Source of the DNA: Streblospio benedicti
Taxonomy: Eukaryota; Annelida; Polychaeta; Spionida; Spionidae
Direction of reading: 5' to 3'
Assembly (NCBI GenBank): GCA_019095985.1
Contig: CM032669.1
Span: 7,991,304 to 8,055,303, forward strand
DNA: 64,000 nucleotides
The notes below the pieces were generated by a model. That model was given only the letters and a program-made list of their open reading frames with translations, searched no databases and had not been told where the DNA came from. Positions 24,501-39,500 of the stretch are shown one piece after another; the stretch's first letter is position 1; every line of letters begins with the position of its first letter. The position numbers were made by a program, and so were the translations under genes.

Positions 24501-27500
24501 CCCCTTTAAAGGTCAAATTTCAGGTGGCTCCCAAGCTTAATTTTGAACCCTCATACCAACCACTAATCATGCAAAGTTTCGTAAATTCTTCATTAAAGTG
24601 AACGATTGATCGATCTAGGAACGTGCATGTAGTAGATTGCATGGGAAATCAGCCTGCGTACTTTGGGCTAAATATCTTTAATATTGCAGTATTTATAATA
24701 AAGTAAGAACAATAAATAGTTCATAAATACTTCTTAGAACATGTTCAATGAATATGAATACTAAATGTTGCTTTAATGTTCTTTTTTTCTGTTAGATACA
24801 CAAAAACAGTCATTTTCTGAATTTTGACCTACTTATTTGACCTAGAAAGAAAGGTCATGGGTCAAATACAATGTGATATTTGAAATCTACATACCCAAGT
24901 TGCTATCTAAGGTCAATACAAGTTTTGTTCCTAAATTCAATATTAAATGAGATAAATGGAATTTTATCATTTTTTACCCATTTGACCCCTGATTTGACCC
25001 CTTTAAAGGTCAAATTTCAGGTGGCTCCCAAGCTTAATTTTGAACCCTCATACCAACCACCAATCATGCAAAGTTTAATAAACTCTTCATCAAAGTGAAC
25101 GATTGACCGATCTAGGAACCCTACTACCTATACTGGGATGTATGCTTGTATAAGTATTTGGGTGCATTATGTTATGATTTTATATGTGTGATTATTTCGA
25201 AATACTTAGTACAAACTTGCAATTGTGAGATAGTTTTCCATACATCTTGCTTAAATTATTGATACTGCTGTTTACTTCATTGGTTACTTGTAAATACACT
25301 AATGCATGGAAATAATTATGATACATAGGACATGATTTTGGATATTATATCATATAAGTAAGTAGAGGTGTATAACCAGTTCACCCAACTAAAACAATGG
25401 CATTTAAATGATTAAAACAAAAAGAAATTTTTGTAAAGCGCATTTATTCTAATGCGCTTAAACATAATACAATTATATTCTCTCTCTCTCTCTCCTTTTT
25501 CTATGGCAAGCAAGCTCCTACCACTATTCTGCATAGTTGAAGACAGGTTTTCAACTCTAAGCTTCCATTTGACTATGTCAAGTGGCCCAGACGGGACTCG
25601 AACTCACGACCCCAAGGTTGTGAGACGAGAATGATACCATCATCCCAAGCACGGGCCTCGCCTAATCCGGCTATTAATCCTGAAAGAAAAGAAAAATGGA
25701 TTTTAATAGCATTGCGTCATTTAGCGTGATAATGGAAGTTCTGTGACTGCTCTAGATCAAACATTCGTATCATCTCTTTATTTGGCCTAATGCTCCCCGC
25801 AGTACCTCTAAGTGGCCATTAGTGCAAGCTTTTTATACACATGACGAATCTGTCTCCCTCCAATTTACATTTATTCTGTTTATAGGTGCAAAGACTAAGT
25901 AAGTAATCCAAAATGTGAAAAAAGGAATATATTTTTCACTTTTGCTGAAATTAGAAAAATAAACTTTATTCACATCTAAAAGATGACAAAAGTAGACATT
26001 CGATGAGAAATGAATATTATTTAGCAAACTACTTATCGGTCAAGTCTGATGAAGCCCAATCAGTAGATGATCCTTTTTCATAAAGAAACCGTGCTATGAA
26101 ATATAAATCTCTCAACTTGGCTGAAACAAAAATAAAATAATATATTGAATTTATTTGTGAAAGAATTTTAAAAACTATTTGTGCAATGTCACAGTATAAC
26201 TTTCATATGATTTTTGTCATTTCATGAACCGATAAACAGTAAGTGAAATATTCATATGATCATCCTAACAATGAAACATATAAAGTATCTATGTCCAGAC
26301 TGGTCCATGGTCATTCATTTGACAGGCAATTTCTATTGATCCTTGGACGTTATCAATTAATTTGTGAACCTGTGTGTAGCCGCGTGATTGGTGGAGTCCG
26401 TGACATTGTGATGTACAACAAAATAACAAACCTCGATTTCTAATGGATTGTGTATTGATTGAAGTGAATGCGTCAATCAGAAGACATTCAATGTGGCGAT
26501 CGACACTAGTTTAATGGCAGAAGTTACATGCCATTGGAGATTTTTTTGCGTAATTTACCAGGATATTAAACTTCATTAGTTGAACAATGCAAGTGAATGA
26601 TGCATTGATAATGATTATATTTTGTTATTAATCAGAGAAAGTTGTTAAGAAAAGGTTGTTTTTACGTCTGCAGCATAAGTAATTGATAATATAGAAGCAA
26701 ATGAATTATTTTTGCATTAGCTTCTAATTGCTACTAATTGGCATTGGTTTATAAAGGAGAGAAAAATGTAAATAAACAATTTGTGAAAGGAATATGGTGC
26801 AATGGGATAAGAAAACGTGATTTGTCTGCAGACAGACAAAGCATCTTGGGGCCAATCAGGCGGGAACTTTGATAGACTTAGGAAATTATGTAGTTTTGAA
26901 ACTATGGAAACATGAAAGATGTGTGAAATGTAAAGTCGTTTTCATTGGATATTTGCATGCATTTTATGTGTGATGGTAATACTACATGTTTGCTCTTTGA
27001 GCTGTAGAGGACATCTCAGCACAAACTTTACTTGTACCAGCAGGGGGTTGGGGGTCGTATGGTCATTATGACAATTACGAAGAAATTTAATGCAGGAATG
27101 AAACCTGAATTAAGGAAATCTAGGCATGGTTTTTTGCAAAGGGAGGGGAAAAATGCTATCTACTATCATGCATTCATGTACACACATGCATAAGTTCAGT
27201 TGGAACTCTTCTTTCATTCTTTTTATATCTGTAACGTCTACTTTGACATGGGCACTTATATTTGTCCTAGTAAATTTCTGCATGTATGTGCATACTTATG
27301 TTAGCTCGGTTAAATTAAGTTAACTAAATTAAGTTAAACTACTCATGCTGGGAAATATGTACCGTCTCCCCGCGCATTAAAGCACATGTGGTTAACATCG
27401 AAGATGTGCTCAACTTTCAAATTTACTTAGGTAAAAATTGCTATAATAACTGCAAAAACGTTGTAATAAAATGATGACAATTGACACAATGCATAAACCA

Positions 27501-30500
27501 ATGAATTTTCATAAAAAAAAAAAGACTAAATGTTATCATATGAAAAGGGTGCTGCAATCAGAATGTTCGGGATATGTGGACTTACATAATGTATATTACA
27601 GATTGATAATGACTGATAGAATATGGTCTTTTCGCTCGCTGTTGGATAATAGTTATTATCTAATGGAGCGGTGATTGTATAGTCACTTTTGATCACATGG
27701 ATTTTTAGTGATTAGCCAGAAAAGCAAAGGAAAAATGCATGCAATAATGAGAACAGTAATTATCTGTGAGAAATGTTGGAATGTGTAGCATATTCCCCGA
27801 GGTGACTAGATTCTGGTGTGGCCTTGGGCTTGCTGCGTCCGACCCAGATTTGGCCTGCTATGGAGGTAGGCAATATACAGTCATTGATAGTCGGGTCTCT
27901 ATTTAGAATACTGTAAGGTTTCATTGTCAGTATCAGGGTCAAGATTAGGTGGGAAAGTGCTACTCGTCAGCAGGACGAGTAACCTTCAAATATCTACTCG
28001 TCCTGCAATAAATGTACTCGTCCTCCTTGCACAAAGCTCTATATTTGTATGCCAAATTGACCAGAACTGCTACTCATCAAAAGGACGAGTTGCTAAAACA
28101 TTCTACTCGTCCTCCACAAGTTTTGACTCGTCAATACGAGTGGACGAGTGGCGAATCCTCACCCTGCAGTATGGACATTTTTTTTAATTTTCTTTACTCA
28201 AATTTCTGCTAGATAAAGTATATTACATCATAGTTAAAGTTTCTTAAGCCTGCTTTGATAATGAAACTGTAACTGCTGTGTCATGCAAACTGCTGGCTTG
28301 TAGAGTTTGTTCCATATATGAAGGTTCAGTGCCCTACTTTTAGTCTATAATCTGAAAACCTCGATTGAAAATGTGCTGAACCCGGGGTGTGCAGAAGTTA
28401 TTATAGAAGATGGACTTTATAGAGCATGGCTTTGTTTCTTTATTAGAGTTTGCCGGAAGATCAGTTTGTTATATTGTGCATATATTTTACTTGTTTGACA
28501 AAAAAAGTTCTGCTGAAGAAGGTATTTCTTTATCCAATGGACTGTGAAAAGAATCAAAAGTGCTGGCAAAATCATGTAGTATCACTGCTTGACATCGGCA
28601 TCAAAAATCAATGATAATACATGTATTTCAGAGCCTGCGCGGTATCTGATATTTGAAATTCAGTCCTTCAGTTGCTTGGTTATACAAAGTCACCTGTAAT
28701 GAATTTCTAAGAAGATATTGTAGGAAAATATCGTAATTCATTAGAATGTCTTGATCACAAGTACATGTATAGAAGTTATTGATTTAAATACTTCCTTGGA
28801 ATGAGCTTCTTATGATATTATATTCTCCCTTTCTTTATTCTCTTTCCAAGATTTGTAATGAAATAAACACATCATGTTATCAGTGTCCTTATAAAGACAA
28901 AGGGTAACACTTTTGCTAATCTAATGTCCCAGGCTAAGAAAAGAAACCCATGCTTAGGACTGCTATTTTTAGACTAAATATTCGCCCAGTCGAGTCTTTG
29001 AAGTCTAGACAGTTGATTTTGAGGCAAGTGCCTCGGGTAATTGCTCTGTAAATTGTTTGCAGAAGAGAACAGAGATTGAAATAAAGACAAACTCTTCACT
29101 TGTGTAGTACTGTGATTTCCAATAGAATATACATTTTAGAAATGTATAGAATGAGTAGAATAGCCGCATTATGTCCTTAGGAGGAAAAAGCAACGTACTT
29201 AGCATAATTATCGTTCAAACGGTCATTGAAATATATCGTAATATGCATAGCGCGTCATCTATTAAGCTGTCGCAGAAAACTCCGTCAAATGCAGCTTTTT
29301 AAGATTGATATTTGATAGATAATTGCAGTTATCGCAGTTGCGTCAATTCAAGGGAAATAATGTATATGCTTGCTCTTTGAAATTGTATTATAGTAGTGAA
29401 GTCGGCCGTTAACTCCTGGTCATTTCATGAGCTCGAGTGAAATTACAAACCCTGCGATATGAGCAAAAAAGGACAAATTTCATGTTGCGCGCAGTTTAAA
29501 TTTGATTGTTCGTCATGTCCAATGACATTTTGGGCAGTCAACTTATGAGTTGACGTATAAATAGATTGATTGTCTCTTATGTGCCACCTGATTATGTGGT
29601 AAACCGATTCTGTAAGTGGAAATATGCGTCTTTAGAATCGTCATCCACAATGCTGTAGTGTCAGAACACCTGACACATTTATCCAGCCTTCTGCGTAGCT
29701 AACAGTACTTGTAGCATTGTGCTAATCATTAACAACATCATTTATTCCTCCGTCACCACTGTCTATTTAATGCATACATGTATATGTGCTGGTTACAAAG
29801 GTTACAGATTAGTTTGCTCAACACCCACCACCACAATACAAGCTAGGAGGTTGCCATTAATTCACTCGGTCGCAGAAGCAAAGGTGTTGTAAGCTGATCT
29901 TACCATTACATGTATTGACGGTATTCAACTTTTGATCGAACCCCTCAGAAAATAGATACAAACCACCAAAGCAAACTATTTTTAATTATATGGCATCATT
30001 GATGTTTAGAAATGCAGACATTTATTTCGTAGGCGGTTTTAGCTTTCTTTGGATTAATTTCAGTGCATTGGCTTTGAGTATTTCCATTTTTGGTGTGTGT
30101 AATCCGGTAGTTGTGGGAGGGATGCTTTTTAACTGAGCAAAGGCAGCTGCTGCTTTGGTATATGAATTGGTAGAGTGAGCGCCTTTTACAATACTTGTTC
30201 TTGTGCCTGTAATACAGTTAGTGCTTTTGGTTCAATCACGTCCAACTGGATACTGGATTAACGACAGACCTTTTGACCAGCCCCGCTCATTAGCATCTTA
30301 CTTTTATGCTCCAATCAAATGGATGTTCGGCATATATTCTTTTAGTCCGGCTTTGAAGTTTACTTCAGGACTGCATACATTGTAGGGTGTGTTCGATACT
30401 AATATTGCTTGAAAGCAACTTTGGTACTGGTTCTACTACTGAAGCTATCGACAGTCAATGAAAGTAATTGCCTATTCTCGGGACTGAGTGATGTCGTTTT

Positions 30501-33500
30501 AATTGGACAGCTTGTCGCGTGGGAAACATCTGCTTCAACGGAGATATTGATCATATTACACTTCACTTAGAGAGCATAATTCAAAATCAACAGATTTTCT
30601 ATCATCTGGAATGAAAGGGTTCACAATTCCTATGACGCATGTTCTACTTGATTGTGTTGATGAACCAAAGAACCTGTGCTATGAAGGTAAACTTCTTACT
30701 GTATTTTTTTAACTCACCGATTATGTAACTGTATATGTAAATTGTTCAGTCAGTGGTTACTCTAATTTGCAATTTTGGATTCTGTCTCTTACTTATGTAT
30801 AAATATCTGATATCCAGCTTCGGGGTCTTTATGGTGTCTTTGTTCTATTCTATCGAAACTTTTCTTGGGTAGGTCTCGCAACAGTCTGTCTATCATTTCA
30901 CCCAGCTGCGAATGATCTTATTTTACAATTACGTAAAAATCATAAGATGTTATTTTTTTCATAAATTATCTTATATCAACTTATATCATCTATGTTTGAC
31001 GGTTAACTGAAAAGCTTAAACGGATAATTATCATTTTCTTGGATGCTTCTTACGACCCCAAGGTTGTGAGACCAGAATGATACCATCATCCCAAGCAGCT
31101 GTCGTGAGTTCGAGTCCCGCCAGGGCCACTTAACATAGTCAAATGGAAGCTTAGGGTTGTAAAACCTGTCTTCAGCTATATCAGAATAGTGGTAACATCT
31201 ATAGAAAATAGGATTGAAAAATAATTAGTCTAGTTCTAGATATACGCAATTCTTAAAATGTAGGGATGCTTCCCTATACTGAGATTCTTGTATCAGTATT
31301 TGGGTGCATTATGTTGTGATTTTATATGTGTGTTTATTTCGAAATAGTTACTACAATCTTGCAATTATGAGATTGTTTTCCATACATCTTGCTTAAATTA
31401 TTGATACTGCTTTTTACTTCATTGATTATATGCAAATACACTAATGCACGAAAATAATTATAATTGATATAGGACATGATTTCGGATATTATAATATATA
31501 AGTATAGGATATATAGCATTTCTTTACTGCAACAAATAACTTGTAATATTGTAAAACAGTATTGTTTTGTAAAAATTATTGTAGCGCATTGTTCTAATGT
31601 GCTTATTTAAAACATAATACACTTATATTCTCTCTCTCTCTCTCTTATATCATCTATGTTTGACAGTTCACTGAAAAGCTTAAACAGATAATTAATTATC
31701 ACTTTCTTGAATGGTGCTTATCAGATAAAAAAGAAAGTTTTTGTTCCTCATTGTCATAACGTAGAATCCTGGATGCAGTCACTTTTTAGTCTGCATTTGC
31801 TTTCTATCGTACGTGTTCTTTGTTCTCTTTGCATATTTTGATAGACGAGGGAAAACGATAATTAACCACAAAATGGTGATTCCTGGTAATAAGTATAGAT
31901 AAAGGGACAAAGAAAACCCAGGTTAATTATTTTGAAGAGACCATAAAATTTGATTGTCATATGCAGTAGGATGATCACTAGAAGACCAAGCTAGGATGTG
32001 AAAACTTAACCACATTCGATGTATTAAGTGTGATACTGAGGCGGAGGTGCTCAGAAACCTGTATCACGTGGATAAATAAGAAAGAGAGGTACTTTATACC
32101 ACAATATCCCTTTGTACATTGACTTCTGCAATGACTAAGGAGTCCAGCAAGAGACCAAACTAAGGGTTCTGCTCTTCAGCTGTAACAAAGGTCTATTATC
32201 TTAATTACTCTACTCATGTTTTGTATTGTAAACTTGCAGCAGGTTGAGAAGCATCCGGAGCTGTGTAGATCTCAACAACAGCTCACAGTGATGGGTATAG
32301 ATGAGTAAATTAGGACTGAGAAGCCACCAATGCATCCAAGAATCTAAATAAAACTGTTAGCAAAATGTAAGGTATTTTTTCTTGCATTAGATACTGTAAA
32401 CAATCATGTAAGGGCCGCACCCTTTTCACCCCTGTGCTTTGTTGGATGGTTGGTGTCCACATGATGCAGCGTGGTCAGCCTTGTCGGTGAAAATGTTAAT
32501 AGAGGGAAAACCACTGACTGAGTGGAGACCAGAGACTATTTTTGTAGCCAACATGACTTACTTCTTTTGTGACTCTTTCTGAGGAGGTATAGTCTTATGA
32601 AATAACGCTTTTTTGTAATTACATCTCCAGATAATAGATTTATCAGAAACATTCTACAGTGTCACTAGTTGTTGTGACATTATTTGCTGATGAAGTCTAC
32701 GGCAAATTCCAGTGTTTACATTAAGACGTTAATTGCGTCCAATCGTCGATCTATCCGATTCGTTACCCCTCTACAGGTCACATCGTTTGAGTTAGGGTGC
32801 TCAAATTGTGGTGGTTATTTGATCTTACCGTAAAGACTAGTTTGTCACTTTGGGTGACGCTTTTCATTCTTAAATTAATGTTCATTAAAATATACAACAC
32901 AAATAAACAGGCTGCTAAAAATCCCTAGAATTGCTTCGTTGTCTCAAATGAATTTCCTTAGCTGTATTTTAATGAAAGAATTCATTCTTGGATGGTGCAG
33001 AAACTGAAAAACGGAAAGAGTACCTTTCTAGTCTGACTGTTTACCATCAAGTTAGGCTATAAGGTTTGCAAATGCCCAAGTTTGATTTTAAATTAAGTTT
33101 AAAAAACACAAAAGGCAGTTTGACAAGGATGTCGACTGCCTTGTGTAACTCTTCAAATGGACGGAGCCTATTTTTGCAATTAAGGAGATGACATGCACAT
33201 ATTTATGTATTGTACCCGGTATGTTTCAATGAATCTCCATATTTCTTATTAATCCCACTTTGTATTACGATACAAAATTGTGTACTTTATCCCAAGTGCC
33301 AACGTATTGTTCTGCTGTCAGATGTAGGCACTGCACAATTGATCACAGCTGTTGGTGTATTAATTACATCTGCTGCGCCTGCAGTTGAAAGGCATTGAGG
33401 AGGCTATATACAACGCGTCCACAAAATGGTTTATCCATCAGCATTTATTTTCTTTCAAGGTTTTAATGGGTTCTTAGCTTTATACATACCAAAGCACAAA

Positions 33501-36500
33501 TTTCTTATGACATTTATATTAGAAAGAAAGTTATTTGCCTGATCAAGCAAAGACAGGGGCAAGTATACAGCGAAAATCTGGTGCGTATCAGATCAGAAAA
33601 TTGAATTGAATTTTTTTAAGGCACAAATTACATAAACTAAGGAAAATTCTCTTGTTCATGGCGTACGAAATGGACAAGCTAAATAAGGTTAGTCTGTGAT
33701 CTTCTTTCATGTGTGCTACAATAAAACTTGATGGCATCAAAATGTAAACTTATACATTAAGCGTTCGTTATTACTGCAGAGCATCCTGCTTTGGGAGGAG
33801 GTTACATCCGTTACTTTTCACGTTATAAATTCGGCGTGCCACAGTAGCGAGCGCTCTCATATCATTTGCCTGCTGAAATCTCATTTAAACGACATCTACT
33901 TTATCAGCCATTGTCTCATAGGATCGCTGCGAATATCGACAGCTACAAGATCAGTTTGCACCCGATGGAGACAGGAACCTTGGGAAGCGCTCAATGCGTC
34001 TGATTGTGCATATCTGGAAGTGACACTGTGGATAGGAAGCAATGTCAAAGCAACTAGAAAATTGAAAACTTCTCAATAGGAAATTTATTATGTAGCGTTT
34101 AGCTGCTGAAAATCCCTGGAAATCGCTTTGTTGTCTCAAATGAATGTTCTTAAATGGAAACTTTTTTAGTGTAGCAAAGAAAGTCTCTTTATGTAAAACT
34201 GAAACCCTTAATAAATCATTTTTTCAGCGAACCATAAAGATGTGGAACTTATTAACCAATGGAGTTTGCAATACCACAACTATTACCAATTTTAAAAGTA
34301 CCTGCAAGAAACGGGTCTGATCTACAGCCAATGTATATATGTGATTAGTGCTCACCACGCTTGAACGCGAACAGGTTGTAACAAGCAAAAATTTGACTTC
34401 TGCAATAAACTGCTTGTAATCAATAGTCTGACTTGTGAGTGTGGTGCTGAAAAAGAAGATGCAGTCCACTTTTTCTTTGACTGTCCCGTATATGTGGATG
34501 AATTAGCTACATCTCATGCCTTTAAATGTTAGGAATTTATTATTTGGCAAGCATAATATTGATGTTGAAAGTAATCACTTGATCTTTAATGCTGTTCAGC
34601 TTTATTTTACAACCAGGAAGATTTATATTATGTAGTTCAGTTATTACGCAAGTGCGAGGAAAGTTTTTGTTGAGCATATTTCTAACAAAAAAAATTATGA
34701 AGTCGGCCTTACAAAACGCGTGTAGGCGAGAAATGTAAACAGAATGATTTTCGTCATAATATTTTCCTTATACTTCCAATGGAAAAGACACCGTTTATTG
34801 ATCCTGGATTTTACAGAACACATATTTTTTTAAATGAGCATTATCTTTAACCAGTGTAAACACTGGAACTTGGTCTATTTTTCTAAAATAAAATTGTTAT
34901 TGTTTCATGAAATATTTGATTAGATTTAACATGTGAGAAAAGTATGCTAAAAAGAGCTGATCAATGGTACAATTCTGTATATTTCAACAAAATACGCAAG
35001 TATTGTATCAGTAAATGCATTCTTACATCTTTCTATTTTCCCAAACAGTAAATGGAAATTGTAATAGAATTGAAATGATCAAAGAACAAAAATATGTATT
35101 CTTAAAAGGGTTTTGTAATTCATGAGAGAAACAAATTGTCTAAGCATCAGCTTTGTCATATCTTGGCCAAAAGAAGATTCCTTTATAATACAATTCAAAG
35201 ATAGCAATTGTACTTTACCATCTGATATTCTTATGCATATAAATAAGATCTTTGTCAATTGGGATTTACATATTTTTACCCAGTGTCCTAATTATATTTT
35301 TTGACACCATTTTTATTACGTGATAGCTTTTAAAAAGTTACTTAAATTCCAAAAGAGACCAAACAATCAGAGTTGGTAGGCCCCCTAATCTCTGTTCACA
35401 TATATGTATGTATTCCAACACGATGAACACATTCAAGGATATGAGATTTCGAATACTTTAGTTTCTTTGACTTATAATGGCTAGCATTTAGAATGAAAAC
35501 CCCAGATTGTGTAACGTTGAGGTTTGGTGCAGATACACATGAGTCAATGCATCAAACCGTCCCCCAGCTTATGCTCAACTACGCTATAAAAGATCAGCTT
35601 TAGTGTGGAACTTGCAATTTGGGTTGTAAGTTACGGTTTGCATGCGTGAAACGTGCTATATTTAGTTGTTGGTAATCTCCATAAAACCACATTTGCTGCT
35701 GGGCGATGCTCACTTCGGACTATTATCTTAGGGAGATGGATTCTGGAAGAAGGGGGAAAAATGGATTGAAAATAACAAATAACAAACTCATCGAACAAAC
35801 AAACAAAATATTAACCAAGAATTGTATACCATAAACATTAAACATTCATAATCTTGATTTTATAAGCATGGGAAAATATTTCATTAGACTTTAAGTGGAG
35901 TCATAAGTCTAATGACTTGATTGAATATAATAAACATTCATGTAAAGGCCCACACCCAAATATATATTTGTGTATTCAAATATTTGTTTGATTTTCCTCG
36001 GTCATCCATAAAAGAAGTTACTGTAAATTGCTGATAACTGCCCTACAAGCTATTGCATATAGGCAAAAGTTTTTGTGCCAAAAAATGCTTGTCAGAGAGG
36101 GGAAGTCGACATATAATTTTCTCTCAAATAATTCTATGGGTGTTTATTCTGATTCTATAATACCTTTGTTCAGATGTACACGTATGTGATTTTTTGCCAG
36201 CTATTAATGGTATGTCATATGTCCTTTTTATGATGCCTTTTTCATGATAAATAGATTGGCAATGAGATGTGCTCATTTAATACTCAGGAGATCAAGAGAT
36301 AATCTCATCATTTGTGAAAAGCAATCTTGAGGATTATGGACAGATGATTGTTATATTTGATGGCAGATTCACAGGCCCTGTCTGATGGAAATGTATGATT
36401 TGACCTTTACAGCGGTATTCGTGCATTACAAATTGACTTTGTTTTGAAATATATCTAAGTGTGATCCAGGGTAATATCTGATTGTCCTCACACCAATTTT

Positions 36501-39500
36501 ATTCTACTATTTTTTTGTCTTGTAACATTTTTTTTCCTGACACACTTATTCTGAAAATTATTGGAAATAATTATTGAAAATAATTTTCACAATAAGTTTC
36601 GAAGGGGAAAAAATGTTACGGGTCTAAATGTAGTAGGATGAAATTGGTGTGAGGATGATAATTTTATATAGCTCATCTATTTCTCTTCGTACTTTAGTCC
36701 ACTATACTGTGAAGAAGGTAGATGGTAAAAATCTAAATATGATAAAGTATAATGCATTTGGCAGGAAATTGGCAGTAAATTGCCCAATGAAAAGGAAAGG
36801 CTTGAAGGAGCAGATGAGATGCAGAGATTTATGCCTGATTAAAAATGCTCACTTTATAAAGGTGTCCCACTTCTTAAGGAGAAGGATACTCTCATTTTAT
36901 GTCGTCTGCAAAGTGAGGGGGTATCATGGGTATGGTGTCAGAATTTTTCGCCCACCCCACCCACCTCAAATTTTATTAATGAGCCCTCGCAAAAATTTTT
37001 CTCCTGACCGAATATTATGCAATATAAAATGAATCATAATGATATAAAATGAATCATAATAATTCACTGAATTTTGAGGAACGTTTTTCGAGCAAATTAT
37101 TTCGATTTTTTTCTGTATGCACTTGTCTTTTTTGTAACTTAAAATTAGATAAAATTAAGTAACTTAATTGTTAGGTATCCAGGCATTCTCTTGGGTGTAT
37201 AGCCATGTGACCGTCTATGAAACATCAAGGATGGCAATTGGCATAAAAAACCCACGCGACTTGCCATGTGCCTGAGCAAACGTCTACGCTCAGGTAACTG
37301 AAAGCTGTTGTCATTATTTTATTTCATGTTCCTTTTGACTAAGGTTAGACATTTTTTTTTTCAAAAAGATTTTTGTTAAGAATATCGCCAATTAATAATT
37401 GTTCAGTATCAAATATATTACACTAATTGAAGACAAAAGTTAGACGTATTATTATGTTAATTAACCACACGAGCGCGAATTGATAATTTTCCTGCTGAAA
37501 ATAGCTATGTGGTTTTAGGTTCGCTATAAGATGAGTGCTATTTATCAGTAAGTATAGTGAATTAGATGAATTGCTAATTATGAAAGGTAGCGTTACTCAA
37601 GAAAGTATAACCAGCTGATACATGGAAGAGACCAATTAGAAAGCTGAAGACACTAAAGCATCCTCCTCGCAGAAACCATAATTGCGTTCTTTATTTGTCG
37701 TTTTGGCATTATATTAGATCACAAAAAAAATGTGAATGTGGCGATTAACAGAAGATCATTGACCGAAACTGACCTACAACTAAAAAAGTGGACTTAATAT
37801 GTGCAACCAAGCGTTGAGCAGCCTAAAAAATACATTATCTACGCTACATAGTCACGGCTATGATATCCATTATGTGTAATACTCGAATGCTTAATTACAC
37901 AGATAACAAAACATTTCAATAAATATTGCAGCATGCACTTGAATGTAAATTGCCGATACCGAACTGCACAATTGTTTGATTCAACAAGCAGAATGGCCGT
38001 TTGGTTGCATGTACAGACGGCTATTTTGGTTGCGGTTTTGGCCGGTATATAAAAGATGTTAAAAATTAATCATTGACAGGCACAATCAGACCAATGTCTG
38101 TTTGTACTATAAATATTCTAAACTAAAGTGAAACAATCAAATTATCAACAATAGTTCATTGAAAATGGCAACTTGGCCTGGTAATTATTAATAAGAAAAG
38201 TATAGGAGTGTTTCTCTATGTCTTTATGCATGACAATTGTTTAACATTTATTTTGCATGTGACTTACTGTCAGACAATAGAGCAAGTTCTTTTCCCTATT
38301 AACCCTCCATGATATACTCCATGATATTGTGAATAAGTAAACATGTATGTCTATGATATCTTGATGGTTTCTGTTCTATTTCTGGAGTTCCCCGCTATCT
38401 TCAATAAAGCATTGCTACGATCATAAAACTACTGATACTACAATATATAAAATCTGTCAAATGAATCGGCGATTGTGTCAAGCGTATAGTTTGAATGAGT
38501 TTTACTGCTAGAAAAAATTTAAAATACAAAACCCAACGGTGAAAATCAGACAGAGCCATCAAGTTTATTTAATTCCAGTTCATTCTAGCAAGAAATAAGC
38601 AGTAATAAAAGCCATGGTATAATTATTGTCTGAGATATAAAATTTGCAGTCTGAGATTTTTTTAACTGCGTTATACTTATCGAAATCATTTCCTGTCTCG
38701 GCAGTGAGAAGTAAAATACATTCCAAGAGGGTTAATTATTAAGTAATGAATTTGATTATCAACCAACTTGCATCGAAACAATTTCTATTTAAGAATATAA
38801 TTACAATCATCGAAATATTGTTAATTTGAAATATCATTTGACTGCCCATACAGGAAAGTAACATCTATTTCAATAGTTACATTATTGTTGTCTCCGGTGT
38901 AATCCCAGGAGGGAAATTTAGGAATTCCTCCCAAAGTTTGGAGAGAAACAATCCCTGTGGAGGGTTGATTTGGATGTATTTTTATAGTATTACTGCTTTA
39001 ATTGGTCTTACTTTTACAATCTGATGTCCAAGTTCATAAAATAACTGTCTATGGTGAAAATATTTTGTATCGCACATTCTGAAAATTGACGAAGGAGTAG
39101 TTGATACTGTAAACATTAAAAGTAATCGTAATAAAGACGTTCTTTTGAAGTAACGTGAAAAATGGATCATCGATGTGTCTGTGTGTTTTAGTAATGGAAA
39201 TCAAAAGAAATCAAGAACAGATAATATTTCTGTATTGGAGGAATACAAATATGTATTGACGCATGAATGTATCATAATGAATCCTGTTAGATGCCTCTTC
39301 AAGGCGAAATTGAGAACTGTGCATGTCTTATGATTGACGGAGGCCTAAAGGTGCATCACAAAATGACGGTGAACAATAGAAAGGTGATCAGCGTTTATGT
39401 TTATGTCTTTTTCGAGAGCCTGCCATTTGGAAATGAAAACATAGTCGGTTTCTACATTACTGCCAAAAAGAATGCAAAACGCCAAACATTACTTTCTTAC

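Noticed and set aside
36649-37032. 127-codon open frame
   Set aside because: Low-complexity, no family resemblance, begins inside a MITE end; likely chance.
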